A DNA stretch of 60,000 bases from Membranipora membranacea (lineage: Eukaryota; Bryozoa; Gymnolaemata; Cheilostomatida; Membraniporidae). A model generated the notes under the pieces. The model was not told the DNA's origin. It worked only from the letters and a program-made list of their open reading frames with translations, and searched no databases. Below, one piece after another: positions 11,280 through 21,570 of this stretch. The translations under genes and the position numbers were made by a program. The stretch lies in the NCBI GenBank assembly GCA_914767715.1, contig OU612067.1, positions 8,744,001 to 8,804,000 on the forward strand, written 5' to 3'. Each line of letters starts with the position of its first letter. The stretch's first letter is position 1.

Positions 11280-14200
11280 TGATTGTTACATTGTACGGCC
11301 GACAGCCAGAGAGTGTAGAAGAAAGATAGTTTCCTTCTTGGGGAGCAAATTATGTAAGAATTAATATTGTGTTTTGGATTCAGGATCTTAGAAATTGATT
11401 TATGCTAAATTTATTCTCTTTTTAAGATTGATATACATATATATTGTTTCTTGGAACACTCAGACCATTGATTTTTGTTTTGATGCATTAACATCTTATT
11501 GAATTTAGAGTTTTATTGGACCACTAGATTCAACTTAACTGATTCATTCTCATGTTACACAGATGCAGGGATTACAAGCTTTTGCCTGCTTGTATTATGC
11601 GTATTCACCTATCAGGTCCCTCGTTTAATGTTTTTAGCATCCAATAAATATATTTATTTGAAAATAAAGCTCTTCACCTCTGGGCTTATATTCAGGTAAA
11701 GGGGTTATTATTTTGCTGATTTCAAGTACTACAAAGCGACCAGAATGCTATATTGTACAGCCAAGAGCCATCAAATGCAATAGAAAGGTGGCTATCCCGG
11801 AGCCAATCTGTTTCTGAGAACAAGATTGTGTTGGATTGAATATTAACCATACTTTGTCATTATTCTTTTAATTGGTTTATTCCAAATATATTATCTTTTT
11901 TAACATAGATATATCGTTATGGTTGACAAATGATCAAACTTTGCCTGACTGTCTGGCTGATGTGCTTACAAATGAGGATTTTTTCTATAAACCTTCCTGA
12001 TTGCTGCATAGTTAGACCAAAAGGAGTCCAGTGCGGAGATAAAGTAACAATTCCCGAACCTGTCTCCATGTTTAGTAAAAATGTTTTTATCAGTCTTAAT
12101 TATTGTATTCAGCATCTATTAAATTGATGAGTTTTTATTTGTGTAAACATCAATATGTATTACTAGAGATATCTAGCTTCAGGACCTGATGGCTTGTCAG
12201 TAACACTGAAGGTTGTTATTTTTGTGATTTCAGGTATGGATACTGAGGACTGAATGTTACATTGTGAGGCCAAAGGCAGTAGATGTGGGGAAAAAGTCGC
12301 GATTCCAGAGCCAATCTCATTTAAGGGAAAGAGATTTTGTAAGAGTGCATGTTTACCGATCCGGTCTATAATTTCATGTTTTTTGTTTCTGATAATCAAA
12401 TCCATTTTAAATTATACTATCTGTGTTCACAATTATATATATTCAATACTGGAATTAATTATTTTCCTGAGTTCAAGTACTACTTTGCTACTGTAGGTAT
12501 TCATGTTTGTTCAGGTATTATATGAAACATTTTACAGCCAAAATCTCCTACCGGGGAGGAGATATTGTAAGAATGTGGATTATCCATTATTGTTTGGCTT
12601 CTATGAAAGAGTCTAGGTAGATATATATGTTAGTTCAGGTATAACACAAACAGATTGCTGCATCCTAAGGCCAAAAGCCATCCAGTGTGGGGAAACAATA
12701 TTGATAATAGAAGAAACAACCGATCTGTCACTGGGGATGACATTTGAAAAGGCTGAGTATATTCCATTATTGTTATTTCCTATTTATTTTATTTATATTT
12801 GTCTTGTAATTTATTTATTCCGAATGTATTCTATTTGTTTAACTTTTTTATGAGCTGAGGCGGTCACAAGTGATGAGTATTCCCTTTTTAATCATTAATA
12901 TATAAAAATGATGATATTCACAGCCTATAGTTGTTTCATTGTACGTCCGACAGCCAGACAGTGTAAGAGAAAGATGATGACACCTCAATGTTTTTTGCTT
13001 TGGGGGAGGAGATTCTGTAGGAAGGAGTCTTTACTATAATTACCTCTGTTTTAACATGTTCAGCATCTTACAAACTGTGCTTATATTCAAGACTGGAGGT
13101 AGAGATATTCCTGATTTCTTTCTATTACTCCTGCAGAGCTACTTGAATGCTGTAATTTGGGGCCAAAAGGTTATCACTCCTGAACCAGTCTCCTTCTGGG
13201 GACAAGATTGTTTGAGATTAAACATTTACCATTATTGTTATTACTATTTCTCGGTTATCGTATTCAGTGTATTTTAATTGATTTATGCAAAGTATATTCT
13301 GTAGTTCGAGTTCTTGCTACCAGACTTTCAGACTGACGTAACTAAATAGAAGACATTTAGTAAGAATGAGTATTTATCATGATAAGTATTCTTATTTAGT
13401 TTACTTTAATTTAGTTTACTTTCAAGTTACTAATATGTATTCTTTTTGTAAACATTAATATGTATTTATCAATATTACTAGAGCTCTCTAGCTTTTGGAC
13501 ACTTCGGCTTGCAAGTTAGACTAAATGTAGTTATTTTTGTGATTTCAGGTATGAGGCCACCGTATTGTTGCATTGTGAGGCCTAATGCAGACCAATGCGG
13601 CAAAAAAGTGCGGCAGAAAAGTCAAGATTACAGAGCCAATCTCATTTTAGGAAAAATGATATTTATGAGTGCTTATTCATCAATCTGGTCTTGTATTTTG
13701 ATGTTTTCTGCTTCTGATAATGGATTTATTTTAAAATTTACTCTCTGTGTTTACAATTATATAAATATATAGATATTCAGGACTGGGGGTGGTTATTGTC
13801 CTGATTACAAATACCTATTCGCTACGATAGATATTTAGGTTTGTTCAGGTATAACACCAACAGATTGCTGCATTGTGTGGCCAAAAGCCAACCAATGCGG
13901 AAGTAAAACTGCCCTCTGCCGGTAAAAATCACAAATTTCAAGATTTATGGTTGGGATTAGAAAATTATCAAAAATCGCTTTTAATAATTCTACTATGTGA
14001 AATTTTATTTATGATAACAATTGTTTGATGATCAATCACTCCAATGGACAAAAGAAATTAATTAAGAATTATTTGTGAAGGAAATTATTCATAATTAAAA
14101 TTTTGACATAATGCAATCGAAATATTCTGATAAAAAGAGTTCTACCCGCAGGGGGCAGAAAAGAGTGATACAAGAATCAATCTGCCACTGGGGATGACAT

Positions 14201-14720
14201 TCGGAAGGGAAGAGTTTTTACTATTATTGTTATTTTTTATTTATTTTATTCACCATTTTGTTATTTATTAATTCCGAATGTATTATCTGTTGTTAACTCC
14301 AATATATATCATTATGCTCGACAAATACTCAAACTTTGCCAGACTGCCAAGCTGATGCGGTCACAAGTGACGAGTATATCTATGCAGATGACGGCTGCAA
14401 TTCGAAGGATTCAGATTGTTGCGTTCTTCTTCTGTATAATTTCATTTATTATATATGTATTTTCCCTCCAATCGTTATTATATATAAGTTATGTCATGTA
14501 CAACACCATCTATAATTATTGCGTTGTACGGCTGAAAGCAAGACAGTGTAGGAGAAAGATAGTTATACCTCACCAGTTTCCTTCTGGGGGAGACGCTTCT
14601 GTAAAAAGGAGTCTATTCCATTATTTGTCTCTTTTTTAACATTTTTATTCATCATCTTACACATTATATATTATTATTGTATTCTCTCTGTTATCGCGAA
14701 TATATTACCCTTAATTAATA
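11280..14720 (+). repeat. Divergent tandem array of exon-like units (main block, about 10-11 units)
   Basis: Units begin near 11285, 11740, 11998, 12240, 12520, 12655, 12925, 13145, 13550, 13857 and 14510, so spacing is irregular (130-450 bases). Each carries a core readable as CCIVRPKAxQCG, then a KVxIPEPxSFxG-like block, then an AT-rich tail ending in variants of TTTATTCCAAATATATTCTG. Units fall into sub-types: 11285, 12925 and 14510 match each other best, as do 11740 and 13145, 12240 and 13550, and 12655 and 13857. This implies a larger multi-unit block was itself duplicated. Most copies have stops or frameshifts, and the opposite strand is also partly open. I do not recognise the family. 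It could be a decayed exon cluster or a satellite. Confidence 0.75.
13909..14158. mobile_element. 250 bp MITE inserted inside an array unit
   Basis: The ends CTGCCCTCTGCCGGTAAAA and TTCTACCCGCAGGGGGCAG are imperfect inverted repeats, about 16 of 19 paired. The sister unit at 12655-12770 lacks the insert, and its sequence resumes after 14158, so the empty site is visible by comparison. Flanks carry AAAA on both sides, a possible short target duplication. Confidence 0.8.
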
Positions 14721-15061
14721 TTAATATGTCTCACTTTGCATCACTTTGCCCAAGTCAGATGCTGAAATTCTATCAAGAGCTTGCGTCTTAACTTAGCTTT
14801 GGTAGCGGGCAGTCATATGATTCATTTATCTATATAGTTGATGCTGACTTAGGTTGGTTTGTAAATGGGAATCTGAAATAAATTTGATAGTATAATAATA
14901 TAACTTACATGTTTCATTCAAACTTTCCTCTCTACGTCCGCTATACCAATATGGTGATCTGTCTGACTATCAATTGGTGCTGTTTCAACAACATCGGGGG
15001 GGGGTAATTTATTGACATATTTATTTGAAAAAAATTTACAATAATTCTGTTTTCTTTTGAC
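14721..15061. other. Nothing recognised
   Basis: AT-rich DNA between the repeat array and the piggyBac relic. A G run (about 9) lies near 14996-15004. No coding or structural signal was seen. Confidence 0.5.
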
Positions 15062-15500
15062 AGACACCTGCTCTCACTCCGAGACCAGAGACTATATAGC
15101 CAAGCCATCATCCCCACTGCCTCCATCCTTACCAGCGACGCCTCCTACACCACTGTCTGATGAACCAGCATCCAACACTCTACATCCGAACATTCTCAAT
15201 GCTGATTGGAGAGAGACATCCGATTGTCATCAGTAAGACACCTCCTGGCTCCCGCAACATCCCAATAATAAGTGTAAACTGGTTCATGAAGACCCAAATA
15301 TGTCTCCGTATGATTTTTTCTCTCGCTTTTTTCCCATCGACCTTTATCAGACCATCGCTACTCACACTAATTTGTATGCGCAACAGTGACTGGACAGTGG
15401 CGTGAAACAACGGCTGATGAAATCAAAGCCTTCATCTCTATTGAGATAGCTATGGGTTTGACTGTAACTGCAGATCGCGCTGACCATTGGTCTCAGCATT
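15062..15500 (+). pseudogene. piggyBac-type transposase relic (N-terminal part)
   Basis: Read on the plus strand, the frame gives a Ser/Pro-rich stretch, a stop (TAA at 15234), then SPYDFFSRFFPIDLYQTIA and THTNLYAQQ. After a frameshift near 15385 comes WRETTADEIKAFISIEIAMGL. These match the start of the piggyBac DDE domain (DDE_Tnp_1_7): the FF...I...TN.YA.Q and W...T..EI..F....MG patterns. Similarity fades at about 15480-15500, where a SINE-like sequence begins. None of the catalytic aspartates are present. The stop, the frameshift and the truncation show it is inactive. Confidence 0.7.
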
Positions 15501-15690
15501 GGCTTGTGGGTGGGATGCAGCATGCAAAAGAGTTGAAAGGCGTGGGTTTGAATTGAACCCCACTGCAGCCCACTGACTACTGGGACATGTTTGTGTGCTA
15601 CGACCTGCCTACAAACTGAGAGGAAATTGGCGCAGACATTGGCAGCCTAGCCCCTATGGCACCCACTATGTTGCTGCCCATTCTTAAGAA
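15480..15690 (+). mobile_element. Probable tRNA-derived SINE abutting the piggyBac relic
   Basis: GGGTTTGAATTGAACCCC resembles a polymerase III B box, with an A-box-like TGGCTTGTGGGTGGGATGC upstream. The body contains CCTGCCTACAAACTGAGAGG and loosely resembles the copy at 3585-3780. It ends in an AT-rich stretch near 15690. Confidence 0.5.
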
Positions 15691-15699
15691 TTTAAATAA

Positions 15700-17760
15700 C
15701 GTTTTTAACCAACATTTAATTAACTTCCTATAAGGTTACTTTAGCCTCTAGAGACAATACTCCCGCCAACGATCTGAAAATTATAATTCATTTGCATCAA
15801 ATAAATAGTAATGATTTTTTTGCAATCTCAACGGTGGAAGGCCCAGTTAGTGGTTTTCCTAAGTCTGTGCTGAGAAATAAGAAGCTGAATTGGTGCACAC
15901 TGGTAGCCTGGGATTCAGGTCAACAATGAGGCCTTGTCTGCGTTATTGGCGATGTTGGATATTGCTTCTGTGGTGATATCTGCTCATGTATCACTATTAT
16001 TGTACCCTCATAAATGGACCCATGAGCTTGTGTTTTGTTTTGATTGGCTGACAGGTTTTTTGGCTTGCTATTGTGTGGAGTTATCTGCAACCTGAAACTT
16101 TAAAATCTCCTGGTACCATCATGACCCTACATGAACTGGATTGTCATACAAGAGTGTTGATCTCTTTGACAGGCCTGATAGGGCGTAAAAAGACACATAA
16201 AGTTAGTAAAATTTATTTACCCGACATGTCCATCTATGGCTTGGCCTATCCCAAAGCAATAGCCAGTGAATAATCTTGGTAGGCCTATTGGGTGGGTTTC
16301 TACATTATATTATTTGGGGCTTTAACAAGGACTATTTCAAATTCACCAGTATCCCTTACCATACTCATTAATCTGTAAATCATCATGATATATATAATAC
16401 ACATGTATACTGGGTAGGCGATAATCCGACCCTACAAATATGGTTCTAATACGTGCTCTGTCTCTTACAGTTAGTATTATTGCAATTTGGATTTAAACTA
16501 AGACTATAAAATGACAGTCTTTGTCACTGTTACTGTCACTTAGAAACTGACAGTCATAAACCTATGTTGACTAAACTTTTTAAACTTATGGCAATGGCGC
16601 TGGATATGGCTTGTTGTCCTGAATGGTGTTATGTCCAACCTGACTTTGATTCCACTGGGCTCTTGACTCTTGCAACAACCGGTGTTTTCCCGAACTTTTA
16701 TTTGGGCCTTGGTATATTGTACAGTGTAGTTGTGATATATGGTATTATTTCCCTGGAATTTTGGCATTGGCATATCATGCTCTCTGCGCATTTTGTCCTG
16801 ATGGTATTTTGACCACGGCATTATGGCCAGGTTATGACCGTACCGCTGGATACCCCAGCACATGTTTGACAATAATGACTAACCTGAAAAAACGCACTTC
16901 AATAATTACTCATGATGTGGTTTTCAATCAAATGGTCTGTCATCATTACTGTGTAGCTAGTCTGAGCCCCCTAGACTCGTGCCCCCACATCTGACGGCCC
17001 CCTGCCGGGGCAGCACTTGTACTCATTACAACTTCAAGAGCTCATAAATAAAATCACTGTGGGTTCTTTGATGAAGTTTTATTGTTTTTTAGCTAAAATT
17101 ATGATAGAAAATTATGTGTTCAAAGGAATCCATCATATTCGTAGGTCAGAAGGGAATAGTGAAGTACTTGTCCGTTCTGGTGATGGCGGATGTATCAACT
17201 ACCTAAAAGACGCAAATAAGAATATATTTTAGTGAATTTGACTAAGCTAAGAAAGCAGTTCTCTACTTTGATGCCATTGTAGTGGATTCTTATTTCAATG
17301 GTAGTCGTGATAAATGCCGACAAAAGTTGTCTCCCCAATTTTATCGATGGGACAACTTCAACAAGTGTAAGATTTTAGTGTAATGAGTCCATGTCCACTA
17401 ATCGTACATATACCACTTGTTTTGATATCGTTGTATCAATAATTACTGCTCAATTTCTTCGATTGATTGTCCGTATTCAACAAATCCAAAAATTGTCACT
17501 CTATTTATAATTTTCCAGAGGTGACAGTAATGTGATCAACTTGACGCGATATCACACAAGACTTGCGCAAGAGATGAGTACACGATCACTGACGAGACAG
17601 ACCGAAGTGATGATAAGAGCTCAGTAATCCAGATGAGAGTAGCAAATAATCCACAGAACACTATTTATCCGTGACAGCAAGAAGTCTTCAAAGGTTTAAA
17701 GTCTAACTGCTTGGAAGTGAATCTACACGTAAGCACAGGCGGAAGTTTATCTTTATTATT
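15700..17760. other. Intergenic, no gene recognised
   Basis: AT-rich and unassigned apart from a dispersed-repeat copy at 16958-17015. Open frames on both strands around 16540-16870 overlap each other and show no domain. Confidence 0.5.
16958..17015 (+). repeat. Copy 3 of the GC-rich dispersed repeat
   Basis: It begins CTAGTCTGAGCCCCCTAGAC and continues GTGCCCCC, CTGACGGCCCCCTGCCGGGG. This is the fullest copy in the window and fits those at 2083, 9667 and 53727. Confidence 0.65.
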
Positions 17761-18149
17761 CCGTGTAATAGGTAACAGCAGCAGTAATATTACATGTGGA
17801 AGTGTTCAGTATAACTTCTACTGAGCGAATGTGTCACAGCAAGGAAGAATGTCCACTTTTATATGATAAGGCACTAAGTGGCGGAAAACCAAAAATGAGT
17901 CAGCAAACATGAAGTCTTATACAAAAACACTTAGTGTTGGAATTCCGGTACGGTATTACAGTGATGCATGTAAATTTATACAAAAGGCACATCGTGTTGG
18001 GATTCCAGCGTGCCATTACATAGTACATGTACATTGTCATTATATAAAAGGCATATAGTGTTGGAATGCAAGCATAGCATTACAGCCCAAAAATAGTTCT
18101 TTAACAGTTAAAAATAAATTTGTAGTAAAAGCCTGTACCTATTACACGG
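17761..18149. mobile_element. 389 bp element with matching terminal inverted repeats
   Basis: It starts CCGTGTAATAGGTAACAG and ends CTGTACCTATTACACGG, so 17 of 18 terminal bases pair. The interior is non-coding and contains three tandem copies of a 62 bp unit. It is best read as a non-autonomous DNA transposon. The superfamily is not determined, as no clean target duplication is seen. Confidence 0.7.
17919..18085 (+). repeat. About 62 bp unit, three tandem copies, inside the 389 bp element
   Basis: Each copy has TATACAAAA followed by GTGTTGGAATTCC or a close variant, and then an ATTACA motif. Copies begin near 17919, 17978 and 18042. Sub-terminal tandem repeats of this kind are common in non-autonomous DNA elements. 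Confidence 0.8.
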
Positions 18150-18484
18150 TTCTACTTCTACACAAATTTGGACAGAACATCTTGTATTTAGTGAGATCAA
18201 AATAAACTGCATGAAAATTTACCAAAACATACAAATAATATTTCATTCTACTACACTATCATAAGTCCTGGTGTAAATCATTTAATTTAAGTCACAGTGT
18301 CGCTATCATATTGTTTGGCATTGTTTTGAAGTTCTCAGTCTAATTTAACGTGGGTCAGCAACCTTTGACATTCACTAAGTTCCCATTCATTGTGTTCACA
18401 TCGACTTGAGGCGCTATGGAATCATCGCAAAAGCATTGGTTCAATTTAGTTGCGTATTGGTTTATGTTCCTTCGTTTGATTAGG

Positions 18485-18580
18485 GCCGAGCACAGTGGAT
18501 AGCATCAAAGACTGGTTCAATTCCCGACTGCGGTAGACCTTTTTGAATTTGTTTTAAGCATCCCATTTCAGATGGTGAGG
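18485..18580 (+). mobile_element. tRNA-like SINE head
   Basis: GCCGAGCACAGTGGATAGC resembles an A box, and 15 bases later GGTTCAATTCC is a close B-box match. It does not fold as a full cloverleaf to my eye, so a SINE or tRNA relic is more likely than a working tRNA gene. Confidence 0.5.
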
Positions 18581-19138
18581 GATTCACTTCATTTTGAGTT
18601 CCAATCAATGCATGGGAACTTTGTAATTGCCTTTGAACACAGCTGAAGCTTTAAGATTTACTGGGTCAAAAACATTCTTTGCATTTTGCCTCAGAGGTCA
18701 TCTTCCAGACCAACATAGACTCTTGCCACCCCCTTTGTCCGACCCCCCCCCCTTCTAAATTGTAATCAACAAAGAGATCTGAGTCATGGAAATAAAAGAG
18801 AGGTAGTCATCAGTGATTCCAGAGAGTCAGAATTGTATTGAATTACAAAGATTAAGAAACAAAAAATAATATCCTTTTTTTCATAATTAGACACAGCGTA
18901 CTTAATAATTAAAGCTAGTTATTATTGTTATTTTTATGAAAAATCATATTTTGTTTATTATGGAGGGAATAATGAATGCTTGCCAAACTTGTAAAACTAT
19001 GGGAAACCACAACTGTCTGGCAAAATAAGGAATTGAAACACGTCACACCATCACAATGCGTCTTTCCAAATAGCAATACATCACTAACCACTACCCATGG
19101 CAAATAGCTGCATACCGAGCAAGCCAGTTTACCCAATA

Positions 19139-19210
19139 AGTGTCACTTAAAGTGACACTGTTTAACCTGACACTGTTTAACTGACACTGTTTAACCTGAG
19201 AGTGTCACTT
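19139..19210. repeat. Short palindrome with three tandem GACACTGTTTAAC units
   Basis: AGTGTCACTTAAAGTGACACT is nearly self-complementary. TGACACTGTTTAAC follows three times, and then AGTGTCACTT closes the block in inverted orientation. Confidence 0.85.
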
Positions 19211-20639
19211 GTTTATAGACCAGAATGCCTCGTATGCTATATGTGATGTTTACTTTTGGGACTTTTCATCTGCATTTAACACAATTCAATAGCAAACATC
19301 TTAAGCCAAAGTTGAAACATATAGGGTTCTAGACTGCCATGTCATAAACTTGTCACTGAATTTTCTTGTTAGTAGAACCAAAAGAAAAATCTGTCTAAAA
19401 GTGAAGTCATATGAGGTTGTTTTCTCACAATTAGGAGTAAATTTCACGTAAAATTTCATTCGGATTGGGATTCCCACAATTTGTGGAACGTTGTATGTTA
19501 ACAATGCACGTAACCAGATAGTATAAATTTTCACAAAATGCTATCTGAGTGGCTACCTGTTTTGATTGAAAAGTCAAGGTCCTATCTATGCAAACAAAAC
19601 TTTGGTAAAAAGATGGAGTGGATGATCAATATTTAGAGTTTCTCATTCAATATTGGACCTGGAGTAAGAGGGGAAGGGATACAGTGAATTATGAGTATCA
19701 AATTGAAACAATTATTAGGAGATGTTTGAGGCATACATAGAAGCTGAATCACTGGGCGGTTGGTACAAACAACGAGTAACAGCTTCTCCTTGGTATAAAT
19801 CTTTTTATTTCATATCACTGTTAGGCCCATGGTTCGTATTGGCGCAGGAGGATTGTGCTCATACAATTTTCGGAGATGAGAATCATGTGTGGCAGGTTGA
19901 CATTAGTACGAAATTAAATTTGCAAGAATAAGTAGAAATTTGCATTCAATTCATAAAATTCAAGGGCTAATCAAACCTATTGAAAATGATTACATAAAAT
20001 GTCATAAAAATATCTATTCTTGTGACTTTTATCAACGTCAGGATACAATGATCTACGCCATTTGAGCTTCAAATACCTATGTTAGATGACACTGCACTAT
20101 TTTTGCCAAGGTCACCCACTTAAAATTCAACATTGGATCTCAGTTGTTCGTTAAAGGAGTGGTTGAGGATGTAAGGGCTCCCATGTGTCACTATGGGTAC
20201 TAGAATAGCTGCACAATGACAATATCCTGTAGAGGTCATGTTCTTAATTTATTATGTTTATTTGTATATTATGTTGCAGCAACAAAGTAATCATTCACGG
20301 ACAAATCTGTTTTTGAGGACAAGATTGTGTGAGATGGAATATTTTCCATTATGGTTAATATTTTTGTTTATCATAATCAGCATCATTTAAATGATCTATT
20401 CCAAATATATTCTGTTTTACATTAGAACACTCAAAAATCTATATGTACCTAGAGGCAAAGGCTCTGGAAGATCTTCGATAATTATGGAGGGAGGAGGACT
20501 TTTGTGATTGGTCAAGCTTTAAAATACAATTCGCATTGAAATGTGGCCGTAGCGCTGTACGGTATCAGGATATTGTGAAACAATTGGAAAATAGAGACAT
20601 GAGAAATGGTGAAACAATTTCCAATTACTATGCGGCGAT

Positions 20640-20815
20640 AGTTAAACAATTGATAAGTACTTTCAGGGCACACCCCCATCAGCGAGGACAGCTCTCATAA
20701 GCGCCTTTTTTCGGCAGGGTTTAAAAACGAATCCCTCTCTGATTATGTAGCAAAAAACAAGCAGGGGCGCACTAAAGGGGCGCACAAATCCTAACCACTA
20801 CACCACCCTGCTTGG
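20640..20815 (-). mobile_element. tRNA-derived SINE, minus strand
   Basis: On the minus strand GGGTGGTGTAGTGGTTAGGA, near 20800, is a strong tRNA A-box region. A B box is less clear. It splits units of the second array block. Confidence 0.5.
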
Positions 20816-21228
20816 TAATTACTATATGTAATTTCTGGGGAAGAGAATATTATAAGAGTTTTTTCACCAATATTGTCTCTTAATTAACTTTCTCAGTTGA
20901 TTTTTTTCTTATTTATATTCTATAATATATGTAAGACTGCACAAATATATCAGTTACTACGCAAACCAATTGTTGCATCGTACAACCGCAGGCTCTAAAA
21001 TGTAGTAGTTAAATTGTCATAACTGAACCATTCTCCTTATAAGGTAAAAGAGATTTTTGTAAGACTGTGTATTTATAAATTCTGTCACTTATTTAATGTT
21101 TTTAGCTTCTGATACATGGATTTATTCTCATCATATTATATTATTTGTACAGTATGTATGTTATATTAAATTTATAGTTAAATAGCACCTACTACAGCTC
21201 TTTAGCCTTACACCCTCTGGGCTTATGT

Positions 21229-21520
21229 GCATGGGCGTATATTACAACCCACGACTCACGACAAGTTGTGGGTTCAATTAGAATTAAAAAAAAAAAAATT
21301 TTAATTTTTTTTTTGGATTTCCATCCTTAAAACATCTTCTAAGGGTAGTTTTCCATGCTCTTTCCATATAAAACACCCATTTCTGTGTATAAATTGGATT
21401 TAATGGGTGAAAAACCATAAAAAGGTCAAATATTGCGAATAAGTTCGCGAAATTTTCGCGCGCGAGTTGTGTCTGGGGTGAAAAGTGGTGGGTCAGATTT
21501 TTCGGAATATACGCCCATGC
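21229..21520. mobile_element. 292 bp MITE with perfect 15 bp terminal inverted repeats
   Basis: It starts GCATGGGCGTATATT and ends AATATACGCCCATGC. It is flanked on both sides by TTATGT (21223-21228 and 21521-21526), a probable target site duplication. The interior has a long A-run/T-run hairpin near 21284-21314 and CG-rich GCGCGCGA. It lies 50 bases from the last exon of gene B. Confidence 0.85.
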
Positions 21521-21570
21521 TTATGTGTTAGATTGGAGGTAGCTGTGTTCGATCTTTTAACGGTCATCTT

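Larger units (their letters stand above)
20255..21560 (+). repeat. Second, interrupted block of the divergent tandem array
   Basis: The unit at about 20290-20430 (GAGGACAAGATTGTGTGAGAT, then TATTCCAAATATATTCTG) matches the 11740 and 13145 units. The unit at about 20955-21240 (TTGTTGCATCGTACAACC core) matches the 12240 and 13550 units. It is split by a SINE-like insert and by the 21229-21520 MITE. Array-like sequence (GATTGGAGGTAG) runs to within about 20 bases of gene B's last exon. Confidence 0.65.

Noticed and set aside
15062-15231. Plus-strand Ser/Pro-rich exon with a TTTTGACAG acceptor and a CA|GTAAGA donor
   Set aside because: The supposed intron after it encodes piggyBac motifs in the same frame, so the donor is a chance match around a stop codon in a transposase relic.
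18485-18580. Possible tRNA gene
   Set aside because: The A and B boxes are present, but I could not draw an acceptor stem or a good anticodon arm.
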